Assembly (NCBI GenBank): GCA_963573385.1
Contig: CAUYLG010048140.1
Span: 1 to 64,000, forward strand
DNA length: 64,000 bases
Direction: 5' to 3'
Source of the DNA: Cacajao melanocephalus
Lineage: Eukaryota > Chordata > Mammalia > Primates > Pitheciidae
The notes below the pieces were generated by a model. It saw only the letters and a list, made by a program, of their open reading frames with translations, made no database searches and was not told where the DNA came from. The translations under genes and the position numbers were made by a program. Positions 1-14,780 of the stretch are shown here, piece after piece (the stretch's first letter is position 1; each line of letters begins with the position of its first letter).

Positions 1-130
1 GGCTGAGGCACAAGAATCGCTTGAATTTGGGAGGCGGAGGTTGCAGTGAGCCAAGATCACACCATTCTACTCCAGCATGGGCAACAATAGAAAAACACTT
101 TCACAAAAAAAAAAAAAAAAAAAAAAAAAA
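1..130 (+). mobile_element. Alu SINE, 3' part, cut by window edge
   Basis: The sequence starts inside the right monomer (GGCTGAGGCA...) and runs through the usual Alu 3' end into an A-tail of about 25 bases at 105-130. The 5' part lies outside the window. Confidence 0.95.
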
Positions 131-1264
131 TGGAAATTGACTTCTCTACACTCAGAGAAGAACTAGCTAACTAGTTCAAACTAACTAGGACTCAGACTCA
201 GAAATGAGCAAAGTATATTCGGAGAACCATGAGAAGGCCAGCAATTCAGAAAGATGGTAATTTTAGTCTCTTCTCACAGCCACGAAAACCATATCCAGAA
301 AGCTGGTAGACAGCTAGTGCTTATCTTCACCGGGTGGTGAAGTTTTAATCAGAGCCAGGAAACCACCAACTGAACTTCCAGAAAGAACAAAATAGTCACC
401 ACAGAAACCTGAATCATTCCCCAAAGGCTACCCCAGTCCAATCCTCTTGACAGCTTATGGTTTGCATTTTTATACAATTTACCAAGAACTGATTTCATAG
501 CGATGCCTGATCCTCATTTTCTCTCCTGCTTTGAAATATCATTCATGGAACGTATATAGATCTTAGTTAAAACTAACAATGCACTCAAAAACACACACGC
601 AATGGAACGATTGCCGGTTCGGCATTGAGAAACAGCAGACGCAGGCTTGAGCCTGTTTACTGTGCATATCCTGGTACAGAGAAAAGCAAGCACAGTTGAG
701 AAAACACCACAAAGCATTATATAGCGACAGCTCGTGTGCTTCAGAAGAGAAAGGGATACATTGGGAAAAGTTTTTTTTCCCTTTGATGTCAAATATGTTA
801 TCTTTTTTTGAATTAAAATGGGAGTTAACTTTAAATAAATAAAATTCAGCCTGTAGGCTTCAGAAAACTAATGTTGTATTTGACAGTGTCATTTCTGTGA
901 TCCCTGAAAGCATTTTGGGAGTTAACTTGGGCCTTCATCAGGATTTTCCTTCATGGCATGGAAAGCCGTATTTTATCCCTGTTTTACTGATTTCCCCTTA
1001 CTTCCTCCCACATGTTCCCTTTGCCAGTGGTTATCTCTGCCTCTTCTGCTCTCCCACATGCTATGAGGGCAGGTAGAGTTTCTCCTGTGTCTTTGCCTGC
1101 AGGTGGTCCAAGCGCTGCTGCCCTCTTGCTCCTTCCTTGTTTGAAAACCTCTTCCTGTATGGTCTTCAAAAAGAAGGTATGCCAAAGGCCCTGGACCTAC
1201 CTTCAAGAAGAGATCAGAAGGAGCCTTCTGTTCCTACCCTGGACCATTTGCAGAATGTGCAATT
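131..1264. other. Unique AT-rich DNA, no gene recognised
   Basis: No repeat family or exon is recognised here. The part from about 501 to 734 keeps nine CpG dinucleotides (for example at 501, 551, 598, 608, 615, 620, 640, 725 and 733), more than is usual for unmethylated-unprotected AT-rich primate DNA. A minus-strand frame of about 90 codons at 514-792 has no known domain and is not called a gene. Confidence 0.6.
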
Positions 1265-1275
1265 TGCAGTTAGCA

Positions 1276-1401
1276 TTTTTTTTTAAGAGATGGGTCTTGT
1301 TGTATTGCCCACGCTGGTCTTAAACTCCTGAGCTCAAGCAATCTGCCCACCTCAGCCTCCCAAAGGGCTGGGATTACAGGTGTGAGCCACCGTGCCCGGC
1401 C
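1276..1401 (-). mobile_element. Free left Alu monomer (FLAM-like)
   Basis: Only the left monomer is present, ending in a T-run (the A-tail on the other strand). It is flanked by a perfect 11-bp target duplication, TGCAGTTAGCA, at 1265-1275 and 1402-1412, so this is a complete monomer insertion and not a broken dimer. The internal wording (TTGAGCTCAGGAGTTT on the sense strand) is of an old monomer type. Confidence 0.85.
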
Positions 1402-1606
1402 TGCAGTTAGCATATTCTTAGTTGAACTCAGATGTTCCCCCTCCTTTCAGGACACAGAGTGTAATGAGTGTGGTAGATGGACAAAACTGTTTTGTTTACT
1501 TTCGTGCTTTTTATTTCCCCAAAAGAGCCCTGAATAGTCAAATATCAGGTGATCTGACGTCCCTCTGCCCAACTGCCATCCAAGATTTGGAGGTCTTTTT
1601 CTTTTA

Positions 1607-1907
<301 letters not shown>

Positions 1908-1912
1908 AAAAT

Positions 1913-2884
1913 TAGTTTTAGGTAAATGCATATGTAAAAACTTCAAATACAGTGTGTTTTGCAACACAGGAAGAAACATTGATAATAAGTATTTTTATCA
2001 TAAGTGTCCATTTTGACCATTTTTAGTGTTTTAGAAATTGCTTTTGAAACTGATTATATTGGAAACATATTAAGACTACAATTGGTAATCCTTAATATTG
2101 AAAAGTTGCCATGATTAAAAACTTCTTCAGAATTTCTTGGTTAGTAAGCTTTGGAAGCTTATAGCTTCTAGAGTTTATGTTTTTAGAACAAGAAGTATGT
2201 TTGTGTGTAAGTGAGGTGGGGATTCATGAAATGAATGCAGAATTGTGTGCACATAAGCATATGTTTGTATTCTGGAGAAAGCCTTGGTAGCTTTTAATCA
2301 ATTCTCAAGAGGGTTCATGACAGAAAGAATTCCCAATTTGCCTGTCTTGCTTTCCTTCCCACACCCACCCCCACTTATCAGCAGAAGCTAGCTGGCTCTC
2401 TCTTGCCAGCTGCCTATTTATCCCTTCCCAGATGAATTGTTCTCCTTGTTTTCTGACCGAGCAAAGCTGAGCAAGGAAAACTCAGGGGCTGGTGCCCTGA
2501 TGTAGCGTAGGTAGATGGCAAGACTGCCGGAAGCACCGCAGTGAGTGCCCTCTGGGTGACTTGTTAGGAAGGCAGGCGAAGCTTCCCCCCTCCAACCCTG
2601 ACCAGGAAATGTGGGCAGCGCAAGATGCCATTCTGCAGTCAGACTTTTAGTACGTTGAAGATAAGTTGAAAGAGCGTGTCAAGGGGAAAACAGAATTGGG
2701 TAGTGGTTTTCCACTGTTACCTGTTTTTTTCCAGTTACGTTTTCTAGTTGATGTTTTAGGGGATTTTTAAATTAATTTTTGCTGCTTTCCTTAGTTTCTG
2801 TCTCCATTTCTTATTGGCTTTGTATAGGGCAAACAGGAGATACTGCTTCTGGCAGGATGGGATTTTCTGTCCTGTTGATTGATA
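1913..2884. other. Unique DNA, no gene recognised
   Basis: AT-rich sequence with no recognisable repeat. No open frame with a known domain and no convincing splice-site pair was seen. Confidence 0.5.
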
Positions 2885-2985
2885 GATTAATTTTTATTGA
2901 GCACAGTGTGCTACCAGCACAACCAAAAATCCAAGATACAATTCCAGCTCTAGGAGTTTATGTTCTAATAAAAGTAAGAAGCAAC
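2885..2985 (-). mobile_element. LINE-2 3'-end fragment
   Basis: The plus strand reads TTTTTATTGAGCACAGTGTG followed by CTAGGAGTTTATGTTCTAAT, the diverged reverse complement of the L2 3' end. Confidence 0.55.
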
Positions 2986-3539
2986 ATATTCAAACATCTC
3001 TGTTTCTTTTTCTTATTAGCATTCCCTTCTATTGAGACAACTATACAGATAATTTAGGACCCCAAAGCATGCTATTAAAAAAGGAGCTGACTGGACCAGA
3101 CAGCCAGGTGGGGGCAGTAGTTTCATCTGAAGAGTTTCAGTCATCATATTGGCTGACCAGCTGCTCAATGCTGGAACTTTAAAAGAGTTACATTCTTATG
3201 TCAAGTTAGATTAAACAAAGTTACACAATCTTGAACTGTGCAGTAGTTTAAACCCATACAGAAATCCCTTCACTAAAATACAACACAATACTATATAGCT
3301 CAATTTCATGAAGGGCTAATGATTTTATATAGTCATATTAAGAATGTTTCATTGTCTCTTTATGTCTGTGATATAAGGATGCATATGAACATTTTTTTCA
3401 ATAAATTAGCATCCCCTCAAAGAAGTCTCCTGTCCTTAACTATTCTCTCTTAATCAAGCACCAGAATCCAGGAAACCCAGATAATAGATATTTTCCTATT
3501 TCCTCAGAGCTCAAATGAAAAAAATTGATTTATCTCTGG

Positions 3540-3588
3540 ATCAGTGACAATATTTCTAAGCCACTGTTTCCTCATCTACAAAATAAAG
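3540..3588 (+). mobile_element. MIR-like ancient repeat, left part, split by an Alu
   Basis: CACTGTTTCCTCATCTACAA matches the conserved MIR region (cctcagtttcctcatctgtaaa). The continuation after the Alu, at about 3898-3930 (CCTTCCAGCTCTGAA), belongs to the same older element. Confidence 0.55.
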
Positions 3589-3599
3589 AATATTGGAGA

Positions 3600-3900
<301 letters not shown>

Positions 3901-3937
3901 TCATTTTAAGTTTCCTTCCAGCTCTGAACCACCCCTG

Positions 3938-3941
<4 letters not shown>

Positions 3942-3969
<28 letters not shown>
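3942..3969. repeat. (AC)14 microsatellite
   Basis: Uninterrupted AC dinucleotides over 28 bp; likely length-variable. Confidence 0.95.
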
Positions 3970-4004
3970 TTTCTTGTGTGATTTCTGATCTCATTTGTAA
4001 CTTT

Positions 4005-4250
4005 ACTCAATTCTGCATTGAAGCTGCAAAGGAGCAGGGTCTATGTACTAGCTGCGAGCACATGAAAGTAGCGCAGTAAATGGCTGGACGTGGTGGCTCA
4101 TGCCTGTAATCCCAGCACTTTGGGTAGGCCAAGGTAGGCGGATCATGAGGTCAGGAGTTTGAGACCAGCCTGATCAACATGGTGAAATGCCATCTGTAAT
4201 TTAAAAAGAAAGAAAGGCAGTAAATATAATTTGGATGAATAAATTACTCC
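4005..4250 (+). mobile_element. LINE-2 3' end, split by a left-monomer Alu
   Basis: GCAAAGGAGCAGGGTCTATG and, beyond the Alu, AATTTGGATGAATAAATTA match the L2 3' terminus (ctcaataaatatttgttgaatgaat). The Alu monomer at 4082-4216 interrupts it. Confidence 0.6.
4082..4216 (+). mobile_element. Left-monomer-only Alu insertion
   Basis: Only the left Alu monomer is present. It ends ATCTGTAATTTAAAAAGAAA and is followed at once by the duplication GCAGTAAAT (4217-4225, matching 4073-4081). The duplication shows that a monomer-length RNA with an A-rich tail was inserted here. Confidence 0.85.
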
Positions 4251-5499
4251 ATGTTCCAAGTGACATGTGTTTTTGATGTGCATTTTTGCTGTAGCATGGG
4301 TCAAATCGTTCTATGGAAGAAAGCAGGGTCCATATTATCAATTCCTACCTTTTTTGGCATTTATTTTTATACCATATTTGAAATTCTTTCATTTGCTCTG
4401 CCTGTGTAGCTATGTGGCTATGGATAAAATTCTGTCTCTTTCTCCTCCTTTTTCTCTTGGTGAACCCATTCTTTTGCATACTGTTTCATAAAAGGCCCCA
4501 GCACATAGAACATAAGACTTCCACTCAGGAGGCGGGAGCATGGGCTGCCAAGGAAGAAAGAAGCAAGGCCCTGGCTCCCACTGAGGCCGAGTCAGGCAGA
4601 GAGGCCTCTGCAGTCACCAACCTACCAGCAGACAGTCAATCTAACAACACATGGAAGGAACAACACTCCTTGCTCTCTAGGCTAAAAATGTGAACCTGAT
4701 CCCCTAAATAATGGGTCTAATTCTGAAGAGCTGGGAAAAATGAACCAAACACTGCCCCAAAGGCTACCTAGACCTGGGTTGTTGGCCACCAAGAGTCCAC
4801 AGCTGAGGGAAGAGTCAAAATACTTCCGTCATGGTTAAATGTGATTATTTTATCTTTTCCTTAAAAAGTCAGATTTTTCTCAACCATCAGGCTTATCCAG
4901 AACACTGAGATTATGTGTGTGATAGGGAAACAGTAGGGAGTTAAGGGGTGGAATTAGGAGAAGGGGAGGGGAGGGGAGGAGTGGGAATTCAAGATGGAAA
5001 AGACATTTACCCATGGCACTGATTTTCTCCCTCTAAATCTCAGCCTGCAGCATGGGCCTTGTGGTGCATTTGATAGGCAATACTGCTCTCTAGTGGCCAA
5101 GCAGTATGAGCGCAAGCTTCAATTAAATCCCCTTAAAATTGAGGGCCATTTTTTATTATTTCGGATTTCACATCCAGTTTTAAGAGTACCTTCTTTTAAA
5201 TCTTAAGAAAAAAACAAAATAGTCATTTTACCCAAGCATATAACTTCTTATAAAAGAATGCATGTGACTCTTCTCTCTCCTTCCTCGCTCATTCTTTGTG
5301 ACTCCTCTCCCCTTCCTCACTGATTTTTCCTTGATGTCCCCTTATACATAGGCACACTGTTTTGGGCCTTCCTAATAAACCACCTGGCCATGGGCCTTGG
5401 AGTCACCTGGGGAAGCTTAGCACTTTCCTTACTGCTCAGGCTCTGGCTACTTGAGGATCCAGTAGGAAAGGCACAAGATGAAAATTTGCCCCCACTGCT
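4251..5499. other. Unique DNA with a purine-rich patch
   Basis: No gene is recognised. A G/A-rich run lies at 4943-4985 and contains GGGGA repeats at 4962-4980. Frames of 70-93 codons in this stretch lack known domains. Confidence 0.5.
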
Positions 5500-5835
5500 C
5501 CCTCAGCGGGAAGGCCCTTCCCTTATTCCCTCACAAGGCTGGTTCTTCCCCAGGTTGCTCAGCCAGAGGCCACCTGGCTAGAGCAGTTCCCCTCCTCTGA
5601 CACCCTCCCACAGTATCCGCATCCAGCACATTATCATTCTACCAGCTTCACACAGCTCATAACTCCTCAAAATTATCTTGTTTGCTTATTTACTCATTTA
5701 ATATCTCTCTCCCCCATCACAACGTCAGCTTTGTAACAGCAGAGACCTTGTGTATTGTTTTCACTTATATGCCTCCAAACACTGGAAATTTGGCAGGCTC
5801 TTGACTCTAAACAAATATTTTTGAATAAATGATAG
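5500..5835 (+). mobile_element. LINE-2 3' end
   Basis: ATTATCTTGTTTGCTTATTT, then CAGAGACCTTGTGTATTG, then AACAAATATTTTTGAATAAA follow the order of the L2 3' end in the sense direction. The part 5500-5650 is more diverged. Confidence 0.7.
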
Positions 5836-6195
5836 CGAATATTTAACCCCTAAGCCTTCTCTTCCAATAGCAATCTTTTTGTCTAACACCTTACCATCTC
5901 CAGCGTTAGAAAGGTGGGACATGACATCATGGGCGGCATTCTACCAGGGAACTAGAAAGTGTGAAATCTCTGCCCATGCATCAGTAGAGGCAGCAGAGTA
6001 GCACTGTAAATTCCCACTGCTGGGTTTAATTTAATTTTTGAAAGTCTGATTATATATGTTTCTCTTTGTCTACTCAGCAAAAAGTCCTATTGTATGTAGG
6101 CACAATCTTCTAAAACAATAGGAATATACAGAAGAGAAATAGAAAGGCACAGGATGATTTTAAATAATTTCTCACAGTGTTGTACATAATAAAAT
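5836..6195. other. Unique DNA, no gene recognised
   Basis: AT-rich, without recognisable repeats or coding signals. Confidence 0.5.
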
Positions 6196-6204
6196 GCCAG
6201 TTGG

Positions 6205-6500
6205 GGCTGGGCATGGTGGCTTACACCTGTAATCCCAGCACTTTGGGAGGCTGAGGTGGGAGGATCACGAGGTCAGGAGTTTGAGACAAGCCTGGCCAAG
6301 ATGGTAAAACCTTGTCTCTACTAAAAATACAGAAATTAGCTGGGCGTGGTGGCAGGAGCCTGTAATCTCAGCTGCTTGGGAGGCTGAGGCAGAGAATTGC
6401 TTGAACCTGGAAGGTAGAGGTTGCAGTGAGCCAAGATCGCATCACTGCACTCCAGCCTGGGTGACAGAGCAAGGCTCCGTCTCAAAAAAAAAAAAAAAAA
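6205..6500 (+). mobile_element. Alu SINE, dimeric
   Basis: Complete dimer with a 17-A tail. The target duplication is GCCAGTTGG (6196-6204) against GCCAATTGG (6501-6509), one mismatch. Confidence 0.95.
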
Positions 6501-6509
6501 GCCAATTGG

Positions 6510-7119
6510 TAGTTTCGTTTAACTTAATTGATTTAACAAACAACATAAACTTATGAGTACATGCCCTTGTACCAGGACAGTTTTCAAGAGTACTGTACAT
6601 GTTTTGGGTAATACCAGTATATGCTATGTTATAGTGACCACAGTATCTGCCTCCATTTCTCAGTGTTTTTGACTTAATTGCAGAGCCATTTTAGAAGACC
6701 TGTTTTGATAGCCTACTTAGATCAGGGCTTTTTTTTCTTTGTCTCCTTTATCATTCCTTTTTTTTTTTTTTTTTTTTTTGCATATGAAATATAGAATGGC
6801 ATTCCAGTGCATGAAACAAAACAATTTTGAACTGTTCTGGTTAAAGCCATGTTAGGGACCCCAAGACCTGCCCAATGGGCTTCCTTTACCATTCTGCTCT
6901 CTCCTTCTACCCTCTCCCCTCTCATCATGAGAACTCCCAAGTTCCTCTGTCAAGCTACAGGGCTTCTGAACATAGACAGAAACCAACTGACTTACTGTCC
7001 TATTCTACTGTCCTATTAATATCCCAATATTTGAAATACTCTGCTATTCTATTATTCTAGTGACAGTGCAGAAATTAGCTTATTAAACAAGCTAATGGGT
7101 GACTTCTGTAGCTATGCTC
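6510..7119. other. Unique DNA containing a duplicated segment and a T22 run
   Basis: Bases 6634-6749 occur again at 7325-7440 with one mismatch. A pure T-run fills 6758-6779. No gene is recognised. Confidence 0.7.
6634..6749 (+). repeat. Source of duplicated segment A
   Basis: 116 bp whose direct copy is at 7325-7440 (offset 691, single mismatch T6732 against G7423). It lies outside any recognised mobile element, so the duplication is not a repeat-family match. Confidence 0.95.
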
Positions 7120-7324
7120 CGTCAGCAGACATTTGTGGAGTGTGTTCTCACTATGTGTCAGGCTCTGCTAAGTACAAGGAATACCTGTGAAATGGACCGG
7201 GCCTTTGCCTTCACAGAGGTCAGTGCAGTGAGCAATACTGATAGTACAATGTCCCAAATGTGAGGATAGGGTGAACACAGAGGGGGACATGGAGGGACTA
7301 TGTCCTATTCCATCCAGCAGGAGC

Positions 7325-7629
7325 GTGACCACAGTATCTGCCTCCATTTCTCAGTGTTTTTGACTTAATTGCAGAGCCATTTTAGAAGACCTGTTTTGAT
7401 AGCCTACTTAGATCAGGGCTTTGTTTTCTTTGTCTCCTTTTTTTTGAGACTCTGTCTCAAAAAAAAAAAATTCAGGAGTCATTAGCATACATGGTAGGTG
7501 GTACTTGAAGACATAAAAATATATAAGATATCCAAAAGATTTTGTAGAGAAATAAAGAGAGAATCTAGAATAAAACCTTACAGGACAACCACATATGTAA
7601 GGGGTAAACAGAAGACAGGCCCCAAAGGA
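7325..7629 (+). repeat. Composite insertion made of two local copies
   Basis: This 305-bp block interrupts the L2. Bases 7325-7440 copy 6634-6749 with one mismatch. Bases 7447-7629 copy 8622-8803 with two mismatches and one extra A in the A-run. A 6-base joint (TTTTTG) links them. Copy B begins inside the 3' end of the Alu at 8355-8643 and continues into its L2 flank, so the event is younger than that Alu. No target duplication or A-tail frames the block, so ordinary retrotransposition is unlikely. Confidence 0.92.
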
Positions 7630-8354
7630 TCAGGAAAGGCTCGTTGTGGTGGTGATATAGATGTAGACCTGTGAAGAGCTTGGAGAGGAGTTTTCTAGCT
7701 AAGAGGATAACACATACCTACAGGCCCAGGGCGGGAGCGCATGGCTCACTGAGGGACTGGAAAGTGCTGTGTTTCAGTGGAGCATGAAATGTATGGTGAC
7801 AGAACAGTGAGAGGAGAGAAAGATGAGGCTGCAGAGGTGAGCAGAGTCCACATCACAAAGGGTCTTATAAGTCATTGCCAGGAGTCTGAACTTTAGCTGG
7901 AGGGCAATGTAAAAGCTGTTGCAAGATTGTGTTCAGGGAAATGATGTGATCAATTCAGCTGTAGTGTGAATGGCAGCAAGACCGATCAATGAGATCAATG
8001 TGGAGAATGTTGTAGTCATCGAGATGAGAGACGATGGTGGTCTGAATCAGAAAATGGCCATTGAGATGGAGAAGATGGATGGATTCAAGAGACATGTGAA
8101 CGCTGGAATCAGCAAGACCTCCTTGATTGAATATGGGGCACGAGGGTAGGGAAAAGGAAAGGATAATGCCCAGGTGGATGGTGGCTCCTTCACCAATATA
8201 GGAGCATCAATATGGGCAGGAAGATAATGAGTTTTATTTTGAACATGTTGTGGGACATGTCTATGGGACAATTAAGTGGAAATACAGTGCAGTTGTGTAT
8301 GAGGATATGAAGCTCAGAAAATACTATGGGCTAAAGATAAATATTCAGGAGTCA

Positions 8355-8803
<449 letters not shown>

Positions 8804-9099
8804 AACAGAGGAAAAAAGAAGAACAGAGGTAGAAAATAAATTCTTGGAAACCAAAGAAGAAGAGTGTTTCGAGGAGAGAGTTGTTGACTATGTTGAATTT
8901 TGCTGAGAAACGATGGAGAAATGTTCTCTGGATTTAGCAAGAAGCCAGTCATTAGTGACCTTGGTGAAAAGAGTCTCAGTGAAAGTAATAAGAGTAGAAA
9001 TCACATTGCTATAGAGTCAAAGGAAGATGGGAAAGTAAAGGCAATAGTGCAAACAGTTCTTAGGAAGTTTGCTCTGAAAAGAAAGCAGGAAAGATGGTC

Positions 9100-9399
9100 A
9101 GCTGGGCGCAGTGGCTCACACTTATTATTCCAGCACTTTGGGAGGCTGACACAGGTGTATCACCTGAGGTCAGGTGTTCGAGACCAGCCTGGCCAACATG
9201 GTGAAACCCTGGCTCTACTAAAAATACAAAAATTAGCTGAGTGTGGTGGCAGGTGCCTGTAATCCCAGCTACTTGGGAGGCTGAGGCAGGAGAATTGCTT
9301 AAACCCAAGGGGGCGGAGGTTGCAGTGAGCCAAGATCACACCACTCACTCCAGCCTGGGTGAAAGTGCGAGACTCTATCTCAAAAAAAAAAAAAAAAAA
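9100..9399 (+). mobile_element. Alu SINE, dimeric
   Basis: Complete from GCTGGGCGCAGTGGCTC to a 17-18-A tail. No clear target duplication is seen. Confidence 0.94.
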
Positions 9400-9448
9400 G
9401 ACACAAATGGTGATAACAACAGGAATGTGAGGTCAAAGCAGGGTTGTT

Positions 9449-9749
9449 GGCCAGGCATGGTGGCTCATGCTTGCAATCCCAGCATTTGGGGAGGTCGAGG
9501 CAGGAGGACCATGAGGTCAGGAGTTCAAGACCAACCTGGTCACCACCATGAAACCTCGTCTCTACTAAAAATACAAAAATTAGCTGGGTGTGGTGGCAGG
9601 TGCCTGTAATCTCAGCTACTTGGAAGGCTGAGGCAGGAGAATCACTTGAACCTGGGAGGCGGAGGTTGCAGTGAGCCAAGATTGTGCCCCTGTATCCCAG
9701 CCAGGGCGACAGAGCGAGATTCCATCTGAAAAAAAAAGAGAGAGAGAGA
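9449..9749 (+). mobile_element. Alu SINE, dimeric, with (GA)n tail
   Basis: Complete dimer only about 50 bp after the previous Alu and in the same orientation. Its tail has turned into A9 followed by GAGAGAGAGA. Confidence 0.94.
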
Positions 9750-9794
9750 CTTGAGTGTGTAGAAATACTTATGGAAAAGAGAGTGTTGTCATAT

Positions 9795-9895
9795 CAATTT
9801 TATAGAACCTCAAAGAGATTAAGCAACTTACCCCAAAGTCACACAACCAGCGGAGTTAGGATGCAAACCCAGGACTGTCTGACTAAAGTAAATAC
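9795..9895 (-). mobile_element. MIR fragment
   Basis: CAAAGAGATTAAGCAACTTA then CACACAACCAGCGGAG then AACCCAGGACTGTCTGACT is the standard MIR core in reverse. Confidence 0.8.
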
Positions 9896-10017
9896 AAACA
9901 TAAAGAGTGTACAACTTGGTTCTAAGTACAGGCTTCTCAATAGAATTCACTAGATCAGAATCATATTCCAATTAGCACTAGTAGAAGAAATATATATATA
10001 TCATGTTTTCAGCCCTG

Positions 10018-10105
10018 TTAAGAGACCAGGGAACTGAAGCTAAAAGTAAGTGTGTGGCTTAAGCTTACACAGCTCACTATTGGCAAGTCAGGTCCAGGGG
10101 AGTTC
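10018..10105 (-). mobile_element. MIR fragment
   Basis: GGGAACTGAAGCTAAAAGTA then TTACACAGCTCACTATTGG is a second, more worn MIR core in the same orientation as the one at 9795. Confidence 0.6.
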
Positions 10106-10396
10106 ACTGCTCTTTGTCTTCTTATATTCTACCTTTCATAGCATTTCCACTTGGCTAAGAAGCCAGTTTGGAGTTGGAGAACAAAGCATAAAGTATTTTA
10201 GTATAACAACTGATTGGATTATGCTATTTAGATTTGCCATATACATATCTGTATCACAGCAAGGGTAACGGAGTAAACAGGCAACCTACAGAATGAGAGA
10301 AAATATTTGCAAACTATGCATCCAACAAAGGTTTAGTATGCAGAAGCTAAAAGGAACTTAAACAACTCAACAAGCAAAAACCACATAACACCATTA

Positions 10397-10713
<317 letters not shown>

Positions 10714-11336
10714 AAAAGATATAAAAATTTTTCAAAAGACATCCACGCAGGCAACAAACATGAAAAAATGTTCAACATTACTAATCATCAGAGAAATGCA
10801 AATCAAAACCACAATGAGATACCTCACCCGTGACAGAATGGCTATGATTTAAAAGCAAAAAAATAACAGATGCTGGCGAGGCTGTGGAGAAAAAGGAGCA
10901 CTTATATGCTATTGGTGGGAATGTAAGTATTCAGCCACTGTGGAAAGCAGTTCTATTTCTCAATGAATTTAAAACAGAACCCTCTACTCAACCCAGCAAC
11001 AGGATTATATGCCCAAAGAAAAATAAATCATTCTGCCAAAAAAACACATGTACTCATACATCAATGGCAGCACTATTCACAACAGAAAAGACATGGAATC
11101 AACGTAGATACCCATCAACAATGGATTGAATAGGAAAAATATAGTACATATACACCATGGAATACTATGCAGCCATAAAAAGAACAGAATCTTGTCCTTT
11201 GCAGCAACATGGATGTAACTGCAGGCCATTATGTTAAGCAAATTAGCAAAGGAACAGAAAACCAAATACTGCATCATGTTCTCACAAGTAGGAGCTAAAC
11301 ATTGGGTACACATGAACATAAAGATGAGAACAACAG

Positions 11337-11963
<627 letters not shown>

Positions 11964-12139
11964 CTACCTCTTGGGTACCATGCTCAGTACTATGGTCAGT
12001 ACCCAATAGGTAGTAGAAGTAGAAAGAGTAGAAGTCAGTGACCCTAGGTGATGGCGTCAAACCTCAGTGTCATGTAATAAACTCATGTAACAAAATGAAA
12101 GTTGAAATTATATTTTAAAAATTTACTTGGGATAAAATT

Positions 12140-12905
12140 TTATGGTATTTCTCACACATATTCCCACATTCACAGTACATGTAAGCACTGATGAAAATAT
12201 GCAGCTAAAATCTAACCCAGCAATTGTACTCCTGGACGTTTATGCCAGAAAAAAGAAAACACATTCACACAAAAACGTGAATGCTCATAGTGGCTGTATT
12301 TGCAATAGCAAAAAAAGTAATCAGCATCATGTTTATTTAATCATTCAACAGGTGAACGATTAGATAAACCGTGATACATACATACCATGAAATACTACTC
12401 TATAATCAAAAAAAGCAAACAATTGATACACACAAGTTGGATGTATGTACAGGGAATTTTGCTGGGTGAAAAAGGAAGCCCATTCCAAAAGGTTATGTGC
12501 CATATGATTCCATTTATACAAAAAGACAAATTTAGACAACAGATTGCTGGTTGCCACAGGTCGCCTTGGGATGTGGAATTGGGAGGAAAGTAGGTGTAGG
12601 TGTGATTATAAAAGGGCAAAAACTGTTCAACAGCTTGATCGTATTGATTGATACACGAATCTACATGGGTGGTAAAATCGTATAGAGCTTAATACACACA
12701 CAAACGAATAAAAGTAGAACTATGGAAATGTGAATAATATCAGTAGATGGTATTGATGTCAGCATCTTAGTTGTAATACACCATAGTTTAGCAAAATGCT
12801 AGGTAGCATTGGAGGATACTGGGCAAAGGGTACAAGGGACCTTTTTGTTTGTTTCATACAACTGCGTATCAAAATTATCTCAATAAAAATTGTAATAAAA
12901 AACTG
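12140..12905 (+). mobile_element. Older LINE-1 (L1M-type) 3' end
   Basis: ACCCAGCAATTGTACTCCTG, then AATACTACTCTATAATCAAA, then GGGTGAAAAAGGAAGCCCA, then ATATGATTCCATTTATACAA follow the order of L1M late ORF2 and 3' UTR. The element ends near TCAATAAAAATTGTAATAAA. It is more diverged than the L1 just upstream. Confidence 0.8.
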
Positions 12906-13201
12906 ATTTTAAAAAAAGGAAAAAAATTCATGTCATTCTTTGTGAGGCCACAGTGATCTAAAAAATGCTCAGCATACTAACATGTAAATAAGCAGAACTG
13001 TGATGGTATATACTGAGCCTATAATATGTTATAGTTCTAGTAAAAATTAACAAAATTGGCAGTTTTTCAACTCAGTCTCAGTGTCATTGACTTGGTTAAA
13101 CAAATGTGTAATTATGAGAAATGAATATATCATTTTTACACTTCTTGTATGGTTTACCAAAAAGTTGAGTAAGTACAGATTGGATAATTGAAGGAAGTTT
13201 T
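12906..13201. other. Unique DNA
   Basis: AT-rich; no gene or repeat recognised. Confidence 0.5.
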
Positions 13202-13217
13202 GAAAATGAAAGCTATA

Positions 13218-13879
<662 letters not shown>

Positions 13880-13972
13880 CCATTTGAATTCTAATTGCAC
13901 ATTTATTAATTTTATGATCTTAGACAAGTTATTTAACCTCTCTGAGTTTCAGTTTACTCATTTAAAAAAGCA
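13880..13972 (+). mobile_element. MIR fragment
   Basis: GACAAGTTATTTAACCTCTC followed by TGAGTTTCAGTTTACTCAT is the MIR core in sense. An Alu follows it directly. Confidence 0.85.
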
Positions 13973-13975
13973 ATA

Positions 13976-14679
<704 letters not shown>

Positions 14680-14780
14680 AACCTTATACTATTTAAAGAT
14701 TAAATGAGTTTGTTCATTTAAAATGCTTAGCACAATCCTTGGTACTTAGTAAACAATCAATAAATGCTCACTCAACTTGC
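14680..14780 (+). mobile_element. MIR 3' part
   Basis: GATTAAATGAGTTTGTTCAT then TGCTTAGCACAATCCTTGG then ACAATCAATAAATGCTCAC matches the MIR 3' half. Confidence 0.8.

Noticed and set aside
3942..3969. AC repeat as a protein-binding or regulatory site
   Set aside because: Nothing beyond a plain microsatellite is visible.
8900..9262. A 120-codon open frame on the plus strand
   Set aside because: It starts in antisense L2 and ends inside an Alu, so the openness comes from repeat sequence.
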